A stretch of DNA of 64,000 nucleotides from Streptomyces sp. NBC_00376 (GTDB lineage Bacteria > Actinomycetota > Actinomycetes > Streptomycetales > Streptomycetaceae), in the NCBI RefSeq assembly GCF_036077095.1, contig NZ_CP107960.1, positions 2,480,001 through 2,544,000 of the forward strand. Direction: 5' to 3'. The notes under the pieces were generated by a model. That model saw only the letters and a program-made list of their open reading frames with translations. It made no database searches and had not been told where the DNA came from. Below are positions 8,082-17,569 of this stretch, in pieces (within the stretch, counting starts at the first letter, position 1; every line of letters starts with the position of its first letter). The position numbers were made by a program, and so were the translations under genes.

Positions 8082-8903
8082 CTATTCTTCCACGGCCTCG
8101 GGCCTGCGCCAAAATCGGCCACCGGGCTCGGGTGCCCAGCCGAGGATGGAGAGCATCTCGCGGTCCTTCTTGTCGAACCCCGCGGCTTCGCAGCGTTCGA
8201 TCAGATCGGGCCGGTTGAGGGCGGTACGACGGAACGCCTCGTCCCGGCGCCAGCGGGCGATCCGCCCGTGGTGACCGCTGAGCAGCACCTCCGGGATGCC
8301 CCGGCCGCGCCACTCGGGCGGCTTGGTGTAGACGGGCCCCTCCAGCAGATTGGCCATCGCGCCGGGGGCGAAGGAGTCGTCCCGGTGCGATTCGGCGTTG
8401 CCCAGCACTCCGGGCAGCAGCCGGGCGACAGCCTCGGTGATCACCAGTACCGCGGCTTCGCCGCCGGCCAGCACGTAGTCCCCGATGGACACCTCGACGA
8501 CCGGCATCCGGGTGGCGTACTCGTCCATCACCCGCCGGTCGATGCCCTCGTAGCGGGCCGGCGTGAAGATCAGCCAGGGCCGCCCGGAGAGTTCGACGGC
8601 GAGCTCCTGGGTGAACGGGCGCCCGCTGGGCGTGGGTACCACGAGCACCGGGGAGTGCGCCCCGGCCTCGTACCCGCCCGCCAGGGCGTCGTCCAGCGCC
8701 TCGCCCCACGGCTCGGTCTTCATGACCATGCCGGGGCCGCCGCCGTACGGGGTGTCGTCGACCGTGTTGTGCCGGTCGTACGTCCAGTCGCGCAGATCGT
8801 GCACGTGGACGTCGAGGCGGCCTCGGGCTCGGGCCTTGCCGACGAGCGAGACGTTCAGCGGTTCCAGGTACTCCGGGAAGATAGTGACGACGTCGAGGCG
8901 CAT
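8082..8903 (-). CDS. trmD: tRNA (guanine-N1-)-methyltransferase TrmD
   Basis: 273 residues from [16 protein letters not shown]. It contains the SPOUT knot signatures TPYGGGPGMVMK, IFTPARYEGIDRRV and SIGDYVLAGGEAA that bind S-adenosylmethionine. TrmD makes m1G37 in tRNAs reading CUN, CCN and CGG, which prevents +1 frameshifting. The ATG at 8903 overlaps the rimM stop by one base (TGATG). Gene order rpsP-khpA-rimM-trmD-rplS is the standard bacterial one. Confidence 0.97.
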   Translation of the reverse strand: MRLDVVTIFPEYLEPLNVSLVGKARARGRLDVHVHDLRDWTYDRHNTVDDTPYGGGPGMVMKTEPWGEALDDALAGGYEAGAHSPVLVVPTPSGRPFTQELAVELSGRPWLIFTPARYEGIDRRVMDEYATRMPVVEVSIGDYVLAGGEAAVLVITEAVARLLPGVLGNAESHRDDSFAPGAMANLLEGPVYTKPPEWRGRGIPEVLLSGHHGRIARWRRDEAFRRTALNRPDLIERCEAAGFDKKDREMLSILGWAPEPGGRFWRRPEAVEE

Positions 8904-9511
8904 CAGGCGTCCTTCCCATCGGCGGAAGCCCTGTCGGCGGAAGCCGCGTCGCCGCCCGCTCCGTCGCCTTCTTCGTCCCGGGCGGAGGCGATCACGGCCT
9001 GGTCGGCGTCGATCAGTCCGGGCGGCGGGGTGATCACCGCGCGCTGCTCCGCCAGGTCGATCTCGGTGACGATCTCCTCGACGAACGGGATCATCACCTC
9101 GCTGCCGTCCGGCCGCTCGACGATGAAAAGGTCCTGGGACGGCAGGTGTGTGATCTCGGTGATCCGGCCGATCTCGGTGCCGTCGACGAGGACCACGTCG
9201 AGGTCCATCAGCTGATGGTCGTAGAACTCCTCGGGGTCCTCGGGGAGTTCCGCCGGGTCGACGTCGGCGATCAGGAGCGTGTTGCGCAGCGCCTCGGCAG
9301 CCGTACGGTCGCGCACGCCCTCGAAGCGCAGCAGCAGCCGTCCGCTGTGCACCCGGCCGGTCTCGATCGTCAGCGGTCCGGCACCGGCCGGTTCGGTGGC
9401 GAGCACGGCCCCGGGCCCGAGCCGCAGCTCCGGCTCGTCCGTACGGACCTCGACGGTGACCTCGCCCTTGATGCCATGGGCCCGGCCGATCCGCGCGACT
9501 ACCAACTGCAC
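8903..9511 (-). CDS. rimM: 16S rRNA processing protein RimM
   Basis: 202 residues with the N-terminal RimM domain ([20 protein letters not shown]) and the C-terminal PRC barrel containing the [13 protein letters not shown] segment. The last 35 residues are a variable acidic alanine-rich tail. RimM binds S19 and helps mature the 30S head. The GTG start at 9511 is preceded by AGGAGAG. It is coupled to trmD. Confidence 0.95.
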   Translation of the reverse strand: MQLVVARIGRAHGIKGEVTVEVRTDEPELRLGPGAVLATEPAGAGPLTIETGRVHSGRLLLRFEGVRDRTAAEALRNTLLIADVDPAELPEDPEEFYDHQLMDLDVVLVDGTEIGRITEITHLPSQDLFIVERPDGSEVMIPFVEEIVTEIDLAEQRAVITPPPGLIDADQAVIASARDEEGDGAGGDAASADRASADGKDA

Positions 9512-9536
9512 CTTGTGTCTCTCCTGTCATACGACG

Positions 9537-9573
9537 ACGGGCCGGGGCGGGCTCATGGCCCTCCCCGGCCCGT
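9537..9573 (-). terminator. Strong hairpin between khpA and rimM
   Basis: ACGGGCCGGGG (9537-9547) pairs perfectly with CCCCGGCCCGT (9563-9573). It lies between two genes usually cotranscribed, so it may be an attenuator that lowers rimM/trmD expression relative to rpsP/khpA, or it may be an mRNA processing site. Confidence 0.6.
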
Positions 9574-9590
9574 GCCGGTGTTCAACTCTG

Positions 9591-9830
9591 TCAGCGAACC
9601 TGATCCACATCGACGAGGTCGACACGGATGCCACGGCCGCCGATGGCGCCCACGACGGTACGCAGCGCGCGGGCGGTGCGGCCATTGCGGCCGATCACCT
9701 TGCCGAGGTCGTCGGGGTGGACCCGGACCTCCAGCACGCGACCACGGCGCAGGTTGCGCGAGGCGACCTGCACATCGTCAGGGTTGTCGACGATGCCCTT
9801 CACGAGGTGCTCGAGAGCCTCCTCGAGCAT
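9591..9830 (-). CDS. khpA: KH-domain RNA-binding protein KhpA
   Basis: 79 residues, a single KH domain with the GxxG-type loop in DDLGKVIGRNGRTARALRTVV. KhpA partners with KhpB/Jag in Gram-positives to bind RNA and affect division and envelope growth; that role in Streptomyces is inferred. The ATG is only two bases after the rpsP stop, so it is translationally coupled. Confidence 0.94.
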   Translation of the reverse strand: MLEEALEHLVKGIVDNPDDVQVASRNLRRGRVLEVRVHPDDLGKVIGRNGRTARALRTVVGAIGGRGIRVDLVDVDQVR

Positions 9831-9832
9831 GC

Positions 9833-10276
9833 TCAGGCCTCGGTCGACTCGGCGGACGCAGCCGCGTCAGCAGCCTCGTCCGCCTTCTTGTCGGACTTCT
9901 TCGCCTTCTGCGTGATGGCCTCGCCCTTGGACTCGTCGCCGCCGTCCTTGGTCAGAGCCTCGAACAGGGCGCGCTTGTCAGCCTTGGGCTCCGGCTGCAG
10001 CAGCGGCGCGGGGGCCGGGAGACCCTTGTGGGCCTGCCAGTCACCGGTGAGCTTCAGGATCGCGAGAACCGGCTCGGTCGGCTGGGCGCCGACGGACAGC
10101 CAGTACTGCGCACGCTCCGAGTTGACCTCGATGCGCGAGGGGTTCTGCACCGGGTGGTACAGACCGATCTCCTCGATGGCCCGGCCGTCACGGCGGGTAC
10201 GGGAGTCGGCGACGACGATGCGGTAGTGAGGCGAACGGATCTTGCCCAGACGCTTCAGCTTGATCTTGACTGCCAC
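9833..10276 (-). CDS. rpsP: 30S ribosomal protein S16 with actinobacterial tail
   Basis: 147 residues starting with a GTG: (M)[21 protein letters not shown], the S16 signature, then [12 protein letters not shown]. Compared with the roughly 80-residue E. coli protein it has a long Lys/Ala/Glu-rich extension (about residues 85-147), normal in actinobacteria. S16 is an assembly protein of the 30S body. It is the first gene of the minus-strand run towards comM; the promoter should lie in 10277-10433, where I cannot assign boxes with confidence. Confidence 0.96.
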   Translation of the reverse strand: MAVKIKLKRLGKIRSPHYRIVVADSRTRRDGRAIEEIGLYHPVQNPSRIEVNSERAQYWLSVGAQPTEPVLAILKLTGDWQAHKGLPAPAPLLQPEPKADKRALFEALTKDGGDESKGEAITQKAKKSDKKADEAADAAASAESTEA

Positions 10277-10433
10277 GGAAGTGGTGTCTCCTGGTCTATG
10301 ACGTGGGTGGGCACAACGAAGATGCCACGTGGGGTTGCGGTACTCGGGTGCCCGATGGACGCGTCAGCCGGAGGAGAGAGGGGTCCTGTGCGACTGTCGA
10401 GTACAGCTAGCCATTGTGCCACACCGCGCCGGG

Positions 10434-11027
10434 TCACCCCACCGCGACTGCGGCTTCCGGGATGCGGAAGGGCTTCCCGCATCCTCCGCAGACGATCGGC
10501 GCCTGCGCCAGGACCGACGGGACGACGCGCACATTGCGTCCGCAGTCGCAGACGGCCTTGACGCGGACGCCCCCACCGGAGGAGCCGTGCCGGGCGGCCG
10601 GCCCGCGGAAGGAACGCTTGGTGTCGGCGGCGGTGGCAACCGTGTGCGCCTTCAGGGCGCGCTGCAGCCGCTCGATCGTCGGGCGGTAGCGGCGCTTGGC
10701 CTCGGGGTTGAGGGCGACCAGCGAGAAGCCGCTGCTGGGGTGGGGCTCCTCGGCGTGGTCGAGGCCCAACTCCTCGGCGATCGCGAGGAATCTGCGGTTG
10801 TGGTAGCGGCCGGCGCGCGAAGTGTCGCGGACGCCTCGCGCGGCGGCGATGCCGTGGACTGCCTCGTGGAGCAGTCGCTCGAAGGAGAGTTCGGCGCCAC
10901 AGGCGGACGAGGACTCTCCGATCAGGGACTCGGGCGCGGCTAGATCCGGCAACTCGGGGTGGTACCGCTGAATGTCGGCCCACGCCTGTGCCAGCTCTGC
11001 GGCAAGTACAGGTGGTGTCGTGCTCAC
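10434..11027 (-). CDS. SprT-like zinc metallopeptidase domain protein
   Basis: 197 residues from a GTG at 11027. The HEXXH motif is present as LLHEAVHGIAAARG (about 51-64), followed by GRYHNRRFLAIAEELGL, which resembles the third-ligand region of SprT proteases. The C-terminal zinc ribbon has CDCGRNVRVV...CGGCGKPF. SprT relatives include SPRTN, which digests DNA-protein crosslinks; the bacterial role is unknown. The start has no clear Shine-Dalgarno site and a longer reading frame to 11210 exists, but the extension is not protein-like. It is a single gene between rpsP and proS; the 11028-11258 gap shows no gene. Confidence 0.82.
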   Translation of the reverse strand: MSTTPPVLAAELAQAWADIQRYHPELPDLAAPESLIGESSSACGAELSFERLLHEAVHGIAAARGVRDTSRAGRYHNRRFLAIAEELGLDHAEEPHPSSGFSLVALNPEAKRRYRPTIERLQRALKAHTVATAADTKRSFRGPAARHGSSGGGVRVKAVCDCGRNVRVVPSVLAQAPIVCGGCGKPFRIPEAAVAVG

Positions 11028-11258
11028 GTCGTGACAACGAGCGCGAGTGCCCCGGTGTTCCGATTCCGGGCCATCCCAAATAATTTGCACGTACCAGTCA
11101 GTTGCCCTTGCATGCGTCCCGACGAGGGCGGGTGCGCAGATCTGCGGAGAAGCCTCACAGCTCGCACCAAGGTGGTACGTAGCGACGTGTACGCCCGGAC
11201 GTGCAGGCAAGCACCGTACGCCCGGGCCCCGGGGGCGGCCGGGGCGGCGGGTGGGGCG

Positions 11259-12674
11259 TCAGTAAGCGCGTGCCACCAGGGCGACAGTACCGGGCTCGTC
11301 GTCCGCGCCGGGCACCGACCCGTCCCCGGCGACCAGACACCGTACGGACACCCCGTGCTCCGCGAGCCGGGCCTCCCCCGCCGGGCCGAGCGCCGACCAG
11401 GCGATGCGGGCCCAGCCGCCCGCGACCGCCGCCTCCACGGCCTCCGCCGCGGTCGTGACGTCGCTGGTGGCCGACTCGCGCCGGCTCCGGGACTCCCGCA
11501 GCAGCGCCGTCTGGTCCTCCTCCAGGACCGCCGGGAGCAGTGCGGGCAGGGCATCGACGGCGACCGGCTCCTTCCCGCCGGGGACGCGCCGGACCAGGGT
11601 CGCGGTGCCGTCCGCCAGATCGCGCGGGCCGATCTCGATCCGTACCGGCACCCCCTTCAGCTCCCAGTCGACCGCGCGGCGGCCGAACGGGGTGTCGGTG
11701 CGGTCGTCGGTCTCGGTCCTGATCCCGGCCGCGCGCAGCCGCTGTGCGACGGAGCGGACCGCGCCCAGCACGGCCTCGTCCTCCTTGACCGCGAGCACGA
11801 CCGCCTGGACGGGCGCGAGCCGCGGCGGCACCCGGAGCCCGTGGTCGTCGCCGTGCGCCATGATCAGGCCGCCGACCATCCGGGTCGAGGAGCCCCACGA
11901 GGTCTGCCGGACGAGCTCCTGCCGGCCCTCCTTCGACAGATAGCGGGTGTGGAAGGCCTTGGCGAAATTGGTGCCGAGCTCGTGGCTCGTACCCATCTGA
12001 AGGGCCTTGCCGTCCCGCATCATCGCTTCGAGGGTGAGCGTGTTGACGGCCCCGGCGAACCGCTCGGCCGGGGTCTTGCGGCCGAGGACCACATCGATGG
12101 CCAGCACATTGACCATGAAGTCCGCGTACACCTCGCGGTGGATGTAGGCGGCGAAGTCCCGGGCCTCCTCGTCGGTGGCATGGGCGGTGTGGCCCTCCTG
12201 CCAGAGGAATTCCGTCGTACGGAGGAAGACCCGCGGGCGCATCTCCCAGCGCACCACGTTGGCCCACTGATTGATCAGCAGCGGCAGATCGCGGTAGCTC
12301 TGCACCCACTTCGAGAAGTACTCGTTGATGATCGTCTCGGAGGTCGGCCGCACCACCACGGGCTCTTCGAGCACTTTCCCGCCGCCTCGGGTGACCACCG
12401 CGAGCTCCGGCGCGAAGCCCTCGACGTGCTCGGCCTCGCGTGTCAGGTAAGACTGGGGGATGAAGAGCGGGAAGTAGGCATTGCGGGCGCCCGCCTGTTT
12501 GATGCGGGCATCCATCTCCTGCTGCATCCGCTCCCACAGGCTGTATCCGTACGGCCGGATGACCATGGTGCCGCGCACCGGGCCGTTGTCCGCGAGTTCG
12601 GCCTTGTTGATCAGATCCTGGTACCAGCGGGGAAAGTCCTCGGCCTGGGGCGTGAGAACGGGTGCCTTTGCCAT
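11259..12674 (-). CDS. proS: Prolyl-tRNA synthetase, archaeal/eukaryotic-type short form
   Basis: 471 residues starting MAKAPVLTPQAEDFPRWYQD. Class II motifs are visible: RPTSETIINEYFSKW (motif 1 side), RVFLRTTEFLWQEGHTAH (motif 2) and GLRVPPRLAP (motif 3). There is no inserted editing domain between motifs 2 and 3. The anticodon-binding domain is followed by a degenerate zinc-like domain ending in ARAY; the family's conserved C-terminal Tyr is kept, but most zinc cysteines are missing. This is the archaeal-like ProRS type, whereas the housekeeping ProRS of Streptomyces is, to my knowledge, the longer bacterial type encoded elsewhere. It may therefore be a second copy giving tolerance to a ProRS inhibitor. 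The ATG at 12674 is the conserved start. Confidence 0.93.
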   Translation of the reverse strand: MAKAPVLTPQAEDFPRWYQDLINKAELADNGPVRGTMVIRPYGYSLWERMQQEMDARIKQAGARNAYFPLFIPQSYLTREAEHVEGFAPELAVVTRGGGKVLEEPVVVRPTSETIINEYFSKWVQSYRDLPLLINQWANVVRWEMRPRVFLRTTEFLWQEGHTAHATDEEARDFAAYIHREVYADFMVNVLAIDVVLGRKTPAERFAGAVNTLTLEAMMRDGKALQMGTSHELGTNFAKAFHTRYLSKEGRQELVRQTSWGSSTRMVGGLIMAHGDDHGLRVPPRLAPVQAVVLAVKEDEAVLGAVRSVAQRLRAAGIRTETDDRTDTPFGRRAVDWELKGVPVRIEIGPRDLADGTATLVRRVPGGKEPVAVDALPALLPAVLEEDQTALLRESRSRRESATSDVTTAAEAVEAAVAGGWARIAWSALGPAGEARLAEHGVSVRCLVAGDGSVPGADDEPGTVALVARAY

Positions 12675-12824
12675 GGCGCGCATCGTACGGCGACACGGCC
12701 CACCGCACGGGGCGACGGGCCCCGGGGCCACGGGCCTTATCCACGGACGCGTCACCGTTCCACGCAGCCATTGCCATCGGCCCCCTGGACGCGGACGCGG
12801 ATACGCAGTTCTCTGACATACGGG

Positions 12825-12858
12825 AGAAGCGGGGGGCGCACAGAAGCGGGGGGCGCAC
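12825..12858. repeat. 17-bp perfect tandem duplication
   Basis: AGAAGCGGGGGGCGCAC occurs at 12825-12841 and immediately again at 12842-12858, with CATACGGG just before the first copy and just after the second. It lies between the divergently transcribed proS and methyltransferase genes (12675-12927), where I see no other feature. Confidence 0.9.
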
Positions 12859-12927
12859 ATACGGGGGCATCCACTCGGGCACTACCGATCGGACACGGCC
12901 GACCTCTCGGCGGATTGGGGCGCTTTC

Positions 12928-13788
12928 ATGACACGCACGCTCGTCCGGCACCACAGCCACGCGAAAACGTCCACCCCGGTGGACCCCGGCAACCGTGCCC
13001 GGGACTGGGCCGAGATCCAGGAGCGAATGCTGGCACCGCTGTACGAAGCGGTGTACGAGCGGCTCGAAGTGGGATCCGGTACCCGGCTGCTCTCCCTGGG
13101 CTGCGGCTCCGGTCTCGCGCTGCTGATCGCGGCCGCCCGGGGCGCGCGCGTCACCGGCGTGGACACCGACCTCGAACGTCTGGCGCTCGCCCGGACCCGG
13201 CTGCTGCCCGATCCGGGAAGCGACGCCGGTCCCGGGGCCGGCCGGCCCCGGCTCCTGGAGGGCGATCCCTCCGGGGCCCGGCCCCACGACGGGATGCCGT
13301 ACGACCTGATCACCGCGTTCACGCCGATCGGCTGCTCGTCCGACGACGGCGAGGGGCTGGTGGCCGCGCTGCGGTCCTCGGTGCCGCTGGCCGCGCGGGG
13401 CAGCACCGTGGTGCTCACCGGCTGGGGTCCGCCGGAGCGCTGCGCGACGGCGCCCGTACTGCGGGTGGCCGGGCGGCTGTCCGACCGGGACCGGGCCTCC
13501 CGCGAGGGCGGCTGGCGGCCGTCGGGCCGGGACGACCTGGAGGAGCTGGCGTTCCGGGCGGGCCTGAATCCCAACGGCTCGGGCCGGGTGGCGTGCCCGT
13601 TCGGGTACGCGGACCTGGACAGCGCGGTGCGGGGGCTGCTCTCCACCCGGCTCTTCGACGCGGCGGTACGGGCGACGGACCGTGCCCAGGTGGAGAAGGA
13701 GGTCGCACAGGCCCTCCATCCCCACCGCCGCCGGGACGGCACGGTCTGGATGCCGAACGTCTTCCGTTATCTCGTGTGCACGACCTGA
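12928..13788 (+). CDS. Class I SAM-dependent methyltransferase, substrate unknown
   Basis: 286 residues. Motif I is LLSLGCGSGLALLIAAARGA (about residues 54-73), followed by the acidic motif II VTGVDTDLERLALA, which binds SAM ribose. The C-terminal half (AFRAGLNPNGSGRVACPFGY, then EVAQALHPHRRRDGTVWMPN) resembles small-molecule methyltransferases, in which a substrate cap is typical, but no substrate can be named. It is divergent from proS and convergent with ftsH (42-bp gap). The ATG at 12928 lacks a clear ribosome-binding site. Confidence 0.85.
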   Translation: MTRTLVRHHSHAKTSTPVDPGNRARDWAEIQERMLAPLYEAVYERLEVGSGTRLLSLGCGSGLALLIAAARGARVTGVDTDLERLALARTRLLPDPGSDAGPGAGRPRLLEGDPSGARPHDGMPYDLITAFTPIGCSSDDGEGLVAALRSSVPLAARGSTVVLTGWGPPERCATAPVLRVAGRLSDRDRASREGGWRPSGRDDLEELAFRAGLNPNGSGRVACPFGYADLDSAVRGLLSTRLFDAAVRATDRAQVEKEVAQALHPHRRRDGTVWMPNVFRYLVCTT

Positions 13789-13830
13789 GCGGCCGTCCCG
13801 CGTGCACGACCCGAACAGCCGCGGCGGCCG

Positions 13831-15744
13831 TCACTTCGCCAGTCGGGTGATGCCGGCCGCCCGGTACGCCTCGGCCTCGTCCAGCGTCTCGTTCGCCAGG
13901 AGCGCGGCGGAGAGCGAGTCCAGCCGGTCCCGGTTCTCGCGCAGCAGCCGGCAGGCCACCTCGTAGCACTCGTCCACGATCCGCCGCATCTCGCCGTCCA
14001 CCGCGTCGAGCGTGGCAGGGGCCGCCGACAGCCCGTACGCCTGCTGGGCGTCACTCGGGATCGCCGTCAGCCTGCCCACCTTGTGGCTCATGCCCCAGCG
14101 GCCGACCATGCCGCGGGCCAGGTTGGTGACCTGTTCCAGGTCGCTCTCCGCGCCGGTGGTGATCACCCCGAAGACCACCTGTTCGGCCGCCATGCCGCCG
14201 AGCGCCCCGACGATGCGGCCGCGCAGGTACTCCTCGGTGTACGCGTACTTGTCGGCGTCCGGCGTCGAGAGCGTGACGCCCAGCGCCCTGCCGCGCGGCA
14301 CGATGGTGACCTTGCGGACCGGGTCGGCGCCCGGCTGGACCATGCCGAGCAGGGCGTGGCCGCTCTCGTGGTACGCGGTCCTGCGGCGTTCCTCGTCGGA
14401 CATGACCAGTGAGCGTTCCGCGCCGAGCTGGACCTTCTCCAGTGCGTCCGAGAAGTCGGGCTGGGTGACCTCGGACTGGCGGCGCTTGACCGCCAGGAGC
14501 GCGGCCTCGTTGGCCAGGTTGGCCAGATCCGCGCCGGTCATGCCGGGTGTCGTGCCGGCCAGCTGGGCCAGGTTCACATCGTCGGCGAGCGGGATCTGCC
14601 GGGTGTGGATCTCCAGGATCGCCTCCCGGCCGCTCCGGTCCGGCGGGCTGACCTGGACGATCCGGTCGAAGCGGCCGGGCCGGGTGAGCGCGGGGTCGAG
14701 CACGTCGGCGCGGTTGGTGGCGGCGAGCACGACGACGCCCTCCGAACCGGAGAAGCCGTCCATCTCGGTGAGGATCTGGTTGAGCGTCTGCTCGCGCTCG
14801 TCGTGGCCGCCCATGCCGGAGCCGCCGCCGCGGGCCCGGCCGATGGTGTCGATCTCGTCGATGAAGACGATGGCGGGGGCGACCTTGCGCGCCTCCGCGA
14901 AGAGTTCCCTCACCCGGCTCGCGCCGACGCCGACGATCATCTCGATGAACTCGGAGGCCGACGCCGAGAAGAACGGCACCCCGGCCTCACCGGCGACGGC
15001 ACGGGCCAGCAGGGTCTTGCCGGTGCCGGGAGGTCCCGCGAGGAGTACCCCGCCGGGCATCCGGGCGCCCATCTTCCGGTACGCCTGCGGGTTCTTCAGG
15101 AAGTCGACGACGTCGTTGAGTTCGCCCTCGACCTCGTCGATCCCGGCCACGTCCTTGAAGGTGGTGCGCTTGCCGTCCTCCAGCTCGACGGGCTTGGGCG
15201 GGGTCTTGCGCCCGAAGCCGCCCATGCCGCCGCCCATGCCCCTGGACATCCGCCGCGCGATGAACACCCAGAGCAGGACGAGCAGCAGCATCGGTGCGAG
15301 CGAGATCAGCAGGTTGGCGAGGAAGCTGCGCTGCTGGACGACCGGCTCGGCGGTGACCGTGACGTCGTCCTTGACCAGTTCGGCCCAGAGGTTGTCGTCC
15401 GCGAAGGCCGGCCGCTGGGTTTCGAACTTCGTGTACTTCTTGTCGCTCCCCGGGACCTTCGCCTCCTTCTTGAGCTGCCCCTGGATGGAGTCGCCCTTGG
15501 AGTAGATCTTGGAGACGTTGCCCGAGGTGACCTGCTTGCTGAACTCCGTGTACGCGATCGTCCGCTGCTCCTCCCCGTTGAAGAAGGACAGCACCAGATT
15601 GGCGATCAGATAGACGGCGAGCGCGGTCAGCAGCAGTCCGCCCCAGCCTCCCGGCATCTTCCGGCCGGGCGGCGGGGGCGGTGGGGCGCCCTCGGAGCGC
15701 CACGGCTGATCGGTCCGGTCACGGGGAGGTACGGGGTTGGTCAC
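13831..15744 (-). CDS. ftsH: ATP-dependent zinc metalloprotease FtsH (shorter paralogue)
   Basis: 637 residues. A proline-rich cytoplasmic N-terminus is followed by membrane segments at about 36-55 and 143-163 enclosing an external domain. The AAA+ module has Walker A GPPGTGKT (about 237-244) and the SRH region [18 protein letters not shown]; the protease has the zinc motif HESGH near 455. FtsH degrades misassembled membrane proteins and short-lived regulators. Streptomyces usually carries another FtsH near the folate operon; this is the copy next to ffh. It lies 152 bp downstream of ffh on the same strand, but a strong hairpin sits between them. Confidence 0.94.
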   Translation of the reverse strand: MTNPVPPRDRTDQPWRSEGAPPPPPPGRKMPGGWGGLLLTALAVYLIANLVLSFFNGEEQRTIAYTEFSKQVTSGNVSKIYSKGDSIQGQLKKEAKVPGSDKKYTKFETQRPAFADDNLWAELVKDDVTVTAEPVVQQRSFLANLLISLAPMLLLVLLWVFIARRMSRGMGGGMGGFGRKTPPKPVELEDGKRTTFKDVAGIDEVEGELNDVVDFLKNPQAYRKMGARMPGGVLLAGPPGTGKTLLARAVAGEAGVPFFSASASEFIEMIVGVGASRVRELFAEARKVAPAIVFIDEIDTIGRARGGGSGMGGHDEREQTLNQILTEMDGFSGSEGVVVLAATNRADVLDPALTRPGRFDRIVQVSPPDRSGREAILEIHTRQIPLADDVNLAQLAGTTPGMTGADLANLANEAALLAVKRRQSEVTQPDFSDALEKVQLGAERSLVMSDEERRRTAYHESGHALLGMVQPGADPVRKVTIVPRGRALGVTLSTPDADKYAYTEEYLRGRIVGALGGMAAEQVVFGVITTGAESDLEQVTNLARGMVGRWGMSHKVGRLTAIPSDAQQAYGLSAAPATLDAVDGEMRRIVDECYEVACRLLRENRDRLDSLSAALLANETLDEAEAYRAAGITRLAK

Positions 15745-15857
15745 GCGTGCTCCTCTGCCGACTGCCGTTGAGGCGACAGTAAGGGAGGAACGCGGACAAG
15801 GCCCTCCCAGAGCCTGTCCGATGGGCCCTTGGAGGGACGGCGTACGACAGCCGTGGC

Positions 15858-15884
15858 GAACCCGGGCCGGCCCGGCCCGGGTTC
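15858..15884 (-). terminator. Terminator after ffh
   Basis: GAACCCGGGCC (15858-15868) and GGCCCGGGTTC (15874-15884) form a perfect 11-bp stem with a 5-base loop, 13 bases after the ffh stop. It probably separates ffh from ftsH transcription. Confidence 0.75.
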
Positions 15885-15896
15885 ATTCGGTCCGGG

Positions 15897-17444
15897 TCAG
15901 CCCATGAACTTCTTGAACTCGTCCGGCAGCTCGAAGTTCTTGTCCTCCTGCGCCGGCAGGCCGAACGCGCCACCCTGCGCCGCCTGCTCGCGGCGGGCCG
16001 CCGCGGCCTGCTCCTCGGCCTTGCGCTTCATCGGGTTGCCGCTCTTGCGCTTGCCCTTGGCCTGCTTGACCTGCTTCTTCTGCCGGCCGGGGCCACCGCC
16101 CATGCCCGGCATCCCGGGCATCCCCGGCATGCCGCCGCCCTGGGCCATCTTCGACATCATCTTGCGGGCGTCGAAGAACCGCTCCACCAGGTTCTTCACC
16201 GCGCTGACCTCGACACCGGAACCCTTGGCGATACGGGCCCGGCGCGAGCCGTTGATGATCGTCGGTTCGGCGCGCTCCTTGGGGGTCATCGACTTGATGA
16301 TCGCGGCGGCGCGGTCCACGTCCCGCTCGTCGATGTTGTTGATCTGGTCCTTGATCTGCCCCATGCCGGGCAGCATGCCGAGCAGCTTGGAGATGGAGCC
16401 CATCTTCCGGACCTGCTCCATCTGGGAAAGGAAGTCGTCGAGCGTGAAGTCCTTGCCCTTGCTGGACGCCAGCTTGGAGGCCATTTTGGCGGCCTCTTCC
16501 TGGCTGAAGGTCTTCTCCGCCTGCTCGATCAGGGTGAGCAGGTCACCCATGTCGAGGATGCGGGACGCCATGCGGTCGGGGTGGAAGGCGTCGAAGTCCT
16601 CGAGCTTCTCACCGTTCGACGCGAACATGATCTGCTTGCCCGTGACATGGGCGATCGACAGCGCCGCACCACCGCGGGCGTCACCGTCGAGCTTGGAGAG
16701 CACCACGCCGTCGAAGCCGACGCCGTCACGGAAGGCCTCAGCGGTGTTGACCGCGTCCTGGCCGATCATCGCGTCGACGACGAAGAGGATCTCGTCGGGG
16801 CCGACGGCGTCGCGGATGTCCGCGGCCTGCTGCATCAGCTCCTGGTCGATACCGAGGCGGCCCGCGGTGTCGACGACGACGACGTCGTACTGCTTGGACC
16901 GCGCGTACTCGATCGAGTCCTTGGCGACCTGGACCGGGTCACCGACGCCGTTGCCCGGCTCGGGCGCGTACACCGCGACACCGGCGCGGTCGGCGACGAC
17001 GCTGAGCTGGTTGACGGCGTTGGGGCGCTGGAGGTCGCAGGCGACGAGGAGCGGGGAGTGGCCCTGGCCCTTGAGCCAGAGGCCGAGCTTTCCGGCGAGG
17101 GTGGTCTTACCGGCACCCTGGAGACCGGCGAGCATGATCACGGTGGGCGCGGTCTTGGCGAACCGCAGCCGACGCGTCTCGCCGCCGAGGATGCCGACGA
17201 GCTCCTCGTTGACGATCTTGACGACCTGCTGGGCCGGGTTCAGCGCCTGGGAGACCTCGGCGCCGCGCGCCCTCTCCTTGACGTTGGCGATGAAGGCGCG
17301 GACGACCGGCAGCGCGACGTCCGCTTCGAGCAGGGCGATACGGATCTCGCGAGCCGTGGCGTCGATGTCCGCCTCGGACAAGCGGCCCTTGCCCCTGAGG
17401 TTCTTGAAAGTCGCGGCAAGGCGGTCGGAGAGAGTATCGAACAC
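15897..17444 (-). CDS. ffh: Signal recognition particle protein Ffh
   Basis: 515 residues. It has an N-domain four-helix bundle, a G-domain with GLQGAGKTTLAGKL (G1), VDTAGRLGID (G3) and TKLD-type SKLDGDARGG, and a methionine-rich M-domain. The linker-tail carries the repeated GMPGMPGMPGM segment and a basic region RQKKQVKQAKGKRKSGNP. Ffh with 4.5S RNA binds nascent membrane and secretory proteins and docks to FtsY, which is encoded at 24961-26172. A GTG at 17444 with AGGAC upstream is the start. Confidence 0.97.
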   Translation of the reverse strand: MFDTLSDRLAATFKNLRGKGRLSEADIDATAREIRIALLEADVALPVVRAFIANVKERARGAEVSQALNPAQQVVKIVNEELVGILGGETRRLRFAKTAPTVIMLAGLQGAGKTTLAGKLGLWLKGQGHSPLLVACDLQRPNAVNQLSVVADRAGVAVYAPEPGNGVGDPVQVAKDSIEYARSKQYDVVVVDTAGRLGIDQELMQQAADIRDAVGPDEILFVVDAMIGQDAVNTAEAFRDGVGFDGVVLSKLDGDARGGAALSIAHVTGKQIMFASNGEKLEDFDAFHPDRMASRILDMGDLLTLIEQAEKTFSQEEAAKMASKLASSKGKDFTLDDFLSQMEQVRKMGSISKLLGMLPGMGQIKDQINNIDERDVDRAAAIIKSMTPKERAEPTIINGSRRARIAKGSGVEVSAVKNLVERFFDARKMMSKMAQGGGMPGMPGMPGMGGGPGRQKKQVKQAKGKRKSGNPMKRKAEEQAAAARREQAAQGGAFGLPAQEDKNFELPDEFKKFMG

Positions 17445-17569
17445 GGCGCTCGTCGGTCCTCAGGGTCGGGGGCAAAGTGGATTCGGTACCCCAGGGTATC
17501 CGGCCCGGAAGAAACGATGACCCCCTGCCCGGGAAATCCGGGGGCCGGTCAAGCCGCATGGTTCCCGCG

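Noticed and set aside
11155..13725. 856-residue minus-strand open frame over proS
   Set aside because: It is out of frame with the proS protein; translation is low-complexity Arg/Gly/Pro.
16079..16135. Repeat-like run of GMPGMPGMPGM codons in ffh
   Set aside because: It is a normal methionine-rich M-domain tail, not a separate element.
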